Shown here: positions 58,401 through 64,000 of the stretch, piece by piece
How the letters are laid out: every line of letters starts with the position of its first letter
Numbering within the stretch: position 1 is the stretch's first letter
Assembly: GCA_009801085.1 (NCBI GenBank)
Contig: VNWV01000005.1
Span: 2,542,001 to 2,606,000, forward strand
Direction: 5' to 3'
Length of the DNA: 64,000 nt
DNA from: Lasiodiplodia sp. COLG20
Lineage: Eukaryota; Ascomycota; Dothideomycetes; Botryosphaeriales; Botryosphaeriaceae
Notes under the pieces: generated by a model
Databases searched by the model: none
What the model saw: only the letters and a program-made list of their open reading frames with translations
Told to the model about the DNA's origin: nothing
Position numbers and translations under genes: made by a program

Positions 58401-59278
58401 GACGATGAAATATCGGCAGTCGTCTCCGTGTCGCTGGTCGTCGGCTGAATGACAGGGCTCGAGACACCACCAGTTCCAACGTAGGTGGACACCGGAGTCT
58501 CAACGGAAGTGACCTCAGTAGTCGATTCCGTGTTGCTGGTGGTGGGCTGAATAACAGGGCTCGACACACCGCCGGTTCCGACGTAGGACGGTTCGGTCGA
58601 AGATTCAGCCGCCGCGGTGGTGGTGATGGTGGACTCGATAGTCGTCTCCTCGATGGTAGTCGAGGGCGTGACAACGGGAACGGAGACACCGCCGGTTCCA
58701 ACGAAAGACGACGCGGCGGGAGTAGATTGAGTTTCTTCGGGAGTGCTCGACAGAGTAGTCGTGGCGAAAGGCGAGGAAACCTCGGTGACAGTTGACTGCG
58801 TAATGATGGTCGAAGTTCCGGACGGGCTTTCGCTCACGGTAGTAGAGTTGACCACGTAAGTGGAGGTGGATGACTCGGCCGCAGGTTCCGGAGTGTTGAA
58901 AAAGCTGCCGAAATCCTCATCGCTCTTCGAGAAGCTCTCGAAAAAGGAGGAGAACGAGCTGGACGAATCTTCTCTCGAGGTCAAAGTCGAAGTATCGGTA
59001 GCGGGAGGCGTAGAAATGTCCGGGGTCGAGACGAGGGCATCCGGAGTCGAGATATAGACCTCTGGAGTGGAATTTTCCGGGGTCGGGGTAGAGGTGTCCG
59101 GAGACACAACCGGCGTGGTGGAGTTGTAAATTTGCCTTTTCACATGACGAGGGAAGTAATACTTCGGCCTTTGAGGCGCGGCGGTCCGTCTTGCTTGTGC
59201 CGGCGCAGCTTCAGCGGTGGCCCCCTGAAGAGACAGAAGGGCCATGCAAGCCGCCCAGGTGACGGTTGAGGTTTTCAT
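55463..59278 (-). CDS. MSB2: Msb2-type signalling mucin
   Basis: Msb2/MsbA mucins are plasma-membrane sensors upstream of Cdc42 and the filamentous-growth or infection MAPK cascade. One 1271-residue frame shows the full architecture. Residues 1-22 are a signal peptide. Residues 55-990 are Ser/Thr/Pro-rich mucin sequence expected to be heavily O-mannosylated, with several in-frame tandem repeats. Residues about 997-1126 form a folded extracellular domain (KIQIGFKRGFNWPFVVGHAD, MVTLTSYNTTDKLGYISTLAL, LYVPSDLVDTLHLDLLNSNS) that resembles the conserved Msb2 membrane-proximal (HMH-like) region. One membrane helix (AVGIAFAAIGGVAVYGAAMM, about 1173-1195) is followed by a basic Gly/Ser-rich tail of about 75 residues. 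Hkr1-type mucins are the alternative. Confidence 0.88.
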   Translation of the reverse strand: MKTSTVTWAACMALLSLQGATAEAAPAQARRTAAPQRPKYYFPRHVKRQIYNSTTPVVSPDTSTPTPENSTPEVYISTPDALVSTPDISTPPATDTSTLTSREDSSSSFSSFFESFSKSDEDFGSFFNTPEPAAESSTSTYVVNSTTVSESPSGTSTIITQSTVTEVSSPFATTTLSSTPEETQSTPAASSFVGTGGVSVPVVTPSTTIEETTIESTITTTAAAESSTEPSYVGTGGVSSPVIQPTTSNTESTTEVTSVETPVSTYVGTGGVSSPVIQPTTSDTETTADISSSVTPVSTYVGTGGVSSPVIQPTTSTEPETSEARASETSAAASTPAASSAAGTGTGGVSIPIVQPTSSTVSEEASSTGGLLDPIVSPVTSLLGTGGILSPVLTPTTTASSDESELSTAATTPSAESSAAGTGTGGVSIPIVQPTSSSNTDAQATSTESSASSTDGGLLGPVLTPLSSALGSSGILSPVTSALGSSGILSPVTSALGTGGVLSPVLNPTSATEQSASATGTGDASSYVVQPTSGSEPVPVESSGAGTGGVSIPVVTPTSGIASPATPVAASSTGTGIIVGLSTIIDSSSSTTDAPSSTESSTGGLLGGLVSGVTSAVGSIVTPVVTPIESLVSSVVTPVESVLNSVATPVESILSSVATPVESILSSVATPVESVLTPVESILTPIIGSSSSYAGTGTEIPPVTSSISGAIPTATGESGSATGVLTPGATPAPTTSELIPLPITSALGSLISDVTSLVSSAGSDLSSVLTPLPSIPLTASGSVATPTPSSASSPASSSSLTGVESILSSLLASTPLISIPTTPIIPLSTPTSIDLSSALSSLTGTPISASTPVATSASSATPSGSSAVPTTPTTPLPTVSLGSSTPGSSPSSTQTPAPTTPVASETTQSTVQTPSSTTSSSSSSAIVVVPSPSTSSTIEIVSSTLSTTSTTPIFSIRPTGTDSATTYVVATSIVFDPSTTGTSSSSSAATASATTYPKFIAPPGGMPVAPTNSTKIQIGFKRGFNWPFVVGHADTTGWQLTTYMPIAVADGLGIDHDKVEMVTLTSYNTTDKLGYISTLALLYVPSDLVDTLHLDLLNSNSVFYNNEDKDLGSTINFLTSFVDPTFPIVASDMPDDGASGSSTGSGSSSSSSGNTSSGDPMGDGSNSGSGVKGSAVGIAFAAIGGVAVYGAAMMLVARRYKKKRASHQRSSSVPSTGTNGYGSTNGGPWMTGARGGRDSRGSRGSGSSNGRSARTAQISAPVMAENSLGWN
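57225..57410 (-). repeat. 33 bp tandem repeats in the mucin gene
   Basis: Several head-to-tail copies encode the 11-residue unit SVATPVESILS and variants, ending in shorter TPVES units. Copies differ mainly at wobble positions. Confidence 0.85.
57795..57872 (-). repeat. Two nearly identical 39 bp repeats in the mucin gene
   Basis: Copies at 57795-57833 and 57834-57872 differ at one base and encode LGSSGILSPVTSA twice. A third, diverged unit follows on the 5' side. Near-identity indicates recent expansion. Confidence 0.9.
58330..58610 (-). repeat. About 100 bp repeats in the mucin gene (YVGTGGVSSPVIQPTTS units)
   Basis: Three units of roughly 33 residues each start with an identical 17-residue core followed by variable Ser/Thr-rich spacer. 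Related cores (GTGGVSIPIVQPTS, GTGGVSVPVVTPS) recur elsewhere in the same protein. Confidence 0.85.
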
Positions 59279-62200
59279 CTTGTATTATCGGATCAACCGC
59301 TCGGAATCCAGCGTGAATGGCAATGGAGGCGCAGGCAAATGCGAATGCTACTTGATGTTAGATTTCTCCCCAAATTCCGGGCCCAAGGCTAGCGTACTGT
59401 CAGGATGTTCGTGAAAACGAGTGTACTTGACGAATCAAGGTTAAGGAGTGTGACTGCAATGATAGTTAGCTCAGTAATTTTTTTTTCTTTTTTGCGGACG
59501 AGGTCCTATTTGAGCAAGCTAGTGCAGCCAAGGGCCCTTACCGGACTGTAATTCAGTCGCGAAGCGCAAGAGTAAAAGCAAAGATGGCTGTTAGGTCGGC
59601 GAATGAATCCACAGCCCTCACAATACCATTCTGCAAATGCCCACGAATTGCGTAGCTTCGAACGAGAGGACGCGAAAGCGGTAGTCGCGGGAGGTGCTGA
59701 GACAAGGGCGCGACGGCTGGACGGTAATATCCAACGGCTCTAGGCTTCTTGTCTTTGTCCTGTTCTCTAGCGCACGACAATGGCGAACTGAAAGGTGGCG
59801 TCCACTCGATCAAACGGCCGGCGAGATCCACGTGCTCAAGACCCTTTCAAACAAAGAACAACCAAAATAAAACCACGAATTACAGCTCCCAGGCTCTAGA
59901 TCAACGGGCGAGAATGACAGGCTAGGCAATCGCTTTGTCCAGCAGGCCAAGAATCGCAGGGAGGCAGTACGGCGGAATCCGGTGGCTATAGTCGGGTTGA
60001 CAGTCAAGGATTGGCGGCGCAGTCGTCCAAAGGCGGTCGAGATGCGGTATTAGAAAGCGGCGAAAATAATTGCAAGAATCGAAGTAGCAAAAACGAGCGG
60101 TGGCGATTCACTGGGGAATCGAGGCGTGACGATGAAGGAGCGTGGGTTGAGCCCTGTGCGAGACGGCGAAGTCGGTCGGGACGAGGTCTGCGGCGGCGGC
60201 AAGCACACACTGGACGCTGCAGCTCCAGTGCTGACCGGTCGAGGATTGCCGGGCTGTTGGGGAGTTGGTGGAGAGGTCGAGGGTGCGGCGAAGGAGGGAA
60301 ATGAGACGAGGTCGCGCGGGAGAGCGATGAGAGAGGCCGGCGGCGAAGCGAGCGAGCACAGGAGTGGCTTCTGTGAGCGGGCCTGACCAGCTGCAGCCCC
60401 GGGCGCGGAGCAGGGACGTGGGCAAGCAGAGCAGAAGCGACGCCAGAACAGGCGGTGCTCTGCATAAAACGTGCGCACAAGCACCGGTCAATTGCTGCAA
60501 ATAGGCCGGGCGCGCAGGCGGTTCGCAGCGCCGACGGCGATCGTTCCCGGCGCTTGTGACTAGCAGGCGGATGTGCGAGCGGGACTGCTGCGCGGAAGCG
60601 TGGAGAAGACGGCGGGTTCGTTCAGCGCAGCGCATGCTCCTGCGCTGCACAAGTCGAAGCAGTTCTGATGCGATGCTGAGCGAGCGCTGCGGGCGGGCGT
60701 GCGCCCGGGCGTCGACGAGTGATTAAGGTCACGTCGCAGCACGACTCGCGCAGCCAGCAAGGAACGGGCAGGTGGGCGGCGAGAAACACAGCGTTTCCCT
60801 CGCCGGTGGCAGTGCCGTGCAGCCAGGAGCGCGCCCATTGCGCCGCGCCGCCATCAGCAATCCCGCAGCAGGGTGGTGAAATTGCCAGCATCGCGGCGGG
60901 CAGCGCTTCGGGCACCCTGCAGCTGCCGGGCTCCGCTATGCCCGTCGCGGCGTAGCCTGCGGGCCATGCGCCGGGATGCCCGGCCCTGCGAAATTAGACG
61001 GGCGTCGCCCGCGTCTCATCAGGGTCATGGCCGACAATTTCCACCGCCGGCCATTTAGCCAGGCCGCCAGCGTCGCAGGCTCCACGCCGCGAGGTGTCGA
61101 GAAACACGGCAAACAGCGCGCGCCGTTGCACGCAGGCCCATCAGCCGCTCGCCGTCTCACGCGCAGATTCACCACCCGCATGGTGTGCGACCCGACCTGC
61201 CTGCCTTCGTTCCGCCGTGCCGCCCCCGTGCCTGGGGACGAGGCAAGCGCCCACCAGCCCCATGTGACGCCTCTCTGTCTACGCCATACGCGCCAGCACA
61301 TATTAACCCAACAGGTAGACAGGCGCCAGTGCGGCGCGGCATGGGCCCATCTGGCGTGCTCTTTCATAAGTAATGTTGCACTTCTTCCAAAGGCGCGCTC
61401 ATCTCCGCCCTCCGAGGCCCAAGGCCCTCGTCGACCGCTCCTGCACATGCACAGGCACATGGCTGCTTCCCCGGCAAACACGTTAGCTCGCGGCTGATGA
61501 ACACCCACTCCGCTTCTCCTGAGCACCATTCGCGCGATAATCTCCGGCTCTCACCTCTCCAAACCCAAACTGGACCGCAACGCTCGCTTTGGGATCCATC
61601 GCCGCCCCCAGCGCCTCTTTGCGGTATCCAGCCCGTGCTACGCGCCAGTTAGGCGGTGCACCAAGGTCTTTACGGCCGCCCGCCTGCCTCATCAGTGTCT
61701 TATTGGCAAGGTGTGTTGTATCGTGTGTTGCCCTTTCTGTCCGACGCGGCGCTATGGAATGCTAGGCCATGGTCCTTTCAGCTGTCAGATCTGCCATCAG
61801 AAGATCGCGTTCATTCTGCACACCCACGATCAACACCGAGTCTCGATTCCTTACGGCCAGGCGCCAGGGCCACGGCTGTGCAATCCGCCTCCACCCCTAG
61901 CGTTTCAGAGTGTTTGCCATCTTTCGGCACCGACTCCTCCTTAAGCTTCTCCAACGCCCGTTCGTATCGTCACGCTGCGCTTCCCCGAAAGGTTCGGAGC
62001 GTCTGATGGCCACCTCTGCCCTCGCTGCCCGGATCTTCATTGACTTTGCGTGGATGAGTCGTGGCGATCTGGACCTGCGGGTGTCTCCTTGAGCATTCGT
62101 CATGCGGTGGATCGCCTATTCTTAGGGACCAGTTCCACCTTGCTTCGCTCCGAACAACAACCATCGTACGTGTTCGTGGCGTAAGCGCTCGCATTGTTCA

Positions 62201-64000
62201 CTCGCCGAAGACGATCTCTTATGCTTGCTGCCCTGCATTCCTTATGAGTACAAGACGTGACCTCCTTCATGACTAGTGGCGAAACCATGATCTCGCGCCA
62301 TCGAACACCTAGGGGGTTCGACCGAGTAAAAAACAACTCACCAAACACCAGTCTTCGGTGCTTCAGTGTCCTCGTGGCTTTTGCGCCTCAGCAGATCCGG
62401 ATTGACGTTTCTCGATCTCGTCTAAAAGGCATCATCTTAAGCATCTTTCCTTTGCTGCTCGGTCCCCGTGCCGTGACGATCGCTTTCTGCAATTAATTTC
62501 TTTCATTTTTATCATTTACACGCTGAGCAGGCGTTCCAAAAGACATTTTACTATAGCTCTGTATTATAGTGCTCCGTCCGCTATCATTGCTTGTTCAAAG
62601 CCTCATACGAGGCGGCCAGCACAATGGCTCCAAATATCTGTCACATCGCACGGCATCGATTCCGGTCGCATTGCCATGCGTCGCCCTGGCTGCAGCGTCG
62701 GGATATTCGAATCTCAACGCAAATGTTGTACGACGTCAAGTTCTCTGGCTCGTTGTCCAGACCAGAGCACTTGAGCTGGAGTCCCACATAAAGACGTCGG
62801 TCGTGCGGCCTTGGCAACATCCGACGGCGTGGTTGGTCCAAACATGAGCGTTTTAGAAGGAACGGAAAAAAGTCCATGTTGCCGGCGCTCTAGCCCAAAC
62901 GCCTTCCGTCTCTACCGTTGCACCTACGTCATGCTTCCAGGTCCCGATTTGCTGGCTACATTGCCGTTGGGAACCACAGTCAGCCCTATTCAACATGCCC
63001 ACCATCGCTCCTTGCCATCCTGCGTCACCCGTCGAGCAGCTGCGACGAGAACCACATTCCAGTGCATGACGCTCTTCGCTCCGCATGGAAATCGGGACGG
63101 CAATCTTAAAATCCTTCCAGAAGATCACGTTCCATCCCATCACAATTAAGAATCGGCCAACCTTATCCTCAAACCCACGCACCGGGATCTTGCTGGCTAC
63201 CCACAAAATGCTGAGTGGTAGGCGAACAATAGTGACTGTAGATATGCGTTTTTCCACTCTCGCGTCAGCCAACCGGAAGCCCATCCACTCCCCGTACCAT
63301 CCTTCCGCCCTCCGCGCCGCTCTTCGTCCCGACGATCCGCTACACAGCGGCCATGCATGCGTACATGCAGCCGAACAAATTCCCGAGATCCTTCCAGAGG
63401 GCGCGAATGTGAGGCGGCGAAGGAAAAAGCAACCGCTGACTAGAGAATTTTCACACCACGTACGCATCTCAACCACGACGCCCGCGATGCCCTAAGACTG
63501 GGCCCCACTCCATCCGCGGTCGAGAACAACTGTGATAGATGATGTGCGCGTATGCTGCGCGGATGGTTCGCTAGCGGGCGTGACGCGTCATCCAGAAAAT
63601 GTGCTCAGCATTCCTTCCCCTTCCTTCCATTCCTCGTCTTCCATGCCCGCCCACCGGAAGACACCCAACCGCTCACGGGAGCAGAGCACGTGTCGCCTTC
63701 CATCCCGGCCGTATCACTGACATGCCGTGCCCACCACCCTATGGGAGGAGACAGCAACCCTTGTTTCCCCCAGCCTCATTGCTCCAGCCTGCGGCGTCAG
63801 CCACACGCATGCACGTCGTACGGCAGACGGGAGGGGGCGCGGGCATGCAACGTAGAAAACGAAGGCTCGTAATCTCCCAACCACCCTCCCGTACACAAGA
63901 AAGAAAATAAAATCGGGAATGTCTTGTCTATGATTATTTTGGCCTGCCACAAGGCAAGGCAGTGGAAACAAAGGGAGGAAAGTGCAAGAAGCCTTGCCGA
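59279..64000. other. Gene-free 4.7 kb, probable long mucin leader and unknown sequence
   Basis: I found no convincing coding gene. From 59279 to about 60480 the minus strand is pyrimidine-rich with scattered short frames, like a long fungal 5' leader, so it may be the MSB2 promoter and leader. From 60100 to 61500 GC is high (68 percent in the hand-counted line 60181-60240), which produces long open frames in several phases by chance. From 61500 to 64000 composition is mixed. Frames such as minus 63476-62853 (207 codons) show no protein-like pattern. The right end may be upstream regulatory sequence of a gene beyond 64000. Confidence 0.5.

Noticed and set aside
60936..61529. Minus-strand frame of 197 codons in the GC-rich tail
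   Set aside because: High GC removes stop codons in all frames. The translation is Arg/Trp/Cys-rich with no domain, and overlapping frames of similar length exist on the other strand.
62853..63476. Minus-strand frame of 207 codons
   Set aside because: Composition (many Cys, Arg and Trp) is unlike a folded protein, no splice extension was found, and the start lacks a good context.

Overview
The window reads as nuclear DNA of a filamentous ascomycete (Pezizomycotina; Dothideomycetes is my best guess, low confidence). Genes are densely packed on both strands and interrupted by short introns of about 46-154 bp with GT...AG borders. Coding DNA is GC-rich with C-ending codons, and 5' leaders are pyrimidine-rich. 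Nearly every recognisable product is a conserved housekeeping eukaryotic protein, and the introns I placed restore exact reading frames. I saw no tRNA, rRNA, CRISPR array, intact transposon, prophage or secondary-metabolite cluster.

Layout. 0.4-4.5 kb: two minus-strand low-complexity proteins of unknown function, each with in-frame tandem repeats. 5.1-12.3 kb: ADA2 (SAGA coactivator, minus), a Ypk1-type AGC kinase (plus) and glucose-6-phosphate isomerase (plus). 12.7-13.9 kb: a secretory-pathway membrane protein of unknown function. 15-20 kb: MTP18/MTFP1-like fission protein (minus) divergent from ATP synthase subunit k (plus), then glutamate 5-kinase (minus) divergent from the ATP23 protease (plus). 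20.5-23.1 kb: Aurora kinase (minus) divergent from TIP41 (plus). 23.1-26 kb: an AT-richer low-gene stretch with one small plausible gene. 26-29.4 kb: SEH1-like nucleoporin (minus) divergent from ALG7 (plus). 29.7-32.7 kb: ECM11-like protein (minus) divergent from an F-box protein (plus). 33.6-36.1 kb: 3-isopropylmalate dehydratase LEU1 (plus), with a perfect Leu3-type site in its promoter. 36.4-38 kb: arrestin-domain protein (minus). 39.6-41.9 kb: a large disordered protein with a hydrophobic C-terminal segment (minus). 42.6-45.2 kb: CDC73 (Paf1 complex) and a holo-ACP synthase with an unusual C-terminal extension (both minus). 45.8-47.2 kb: a leaderless GH43-type glycosidase (plus). 47.5-54.4 kb: MCD4 (GPI anchor synthesis) and SEC27 (beta'-COP), both minus. 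55.5-59.3 kb: an Msb2-type signalling mucin (minus). 59.3-64 kb: no convincing gene; the first 1.2 kb looks like a long minus-strand leader for the mucin.

Themes. Several neighbours share a compartment: MTP18, ATP19, ATP23 and the ACP synthase in mitochondria, and ALG7, MCD4, SEC27 and the mucin in the secretory pathway. This is not an operon-like system. I found no clear new multi-gene system. The most unusual items are the extended ACP synthase, the N-terminally extended SEH1, the repeat-bearing orphan proteins, the AT-rich island, and the long gene-free end of the window.
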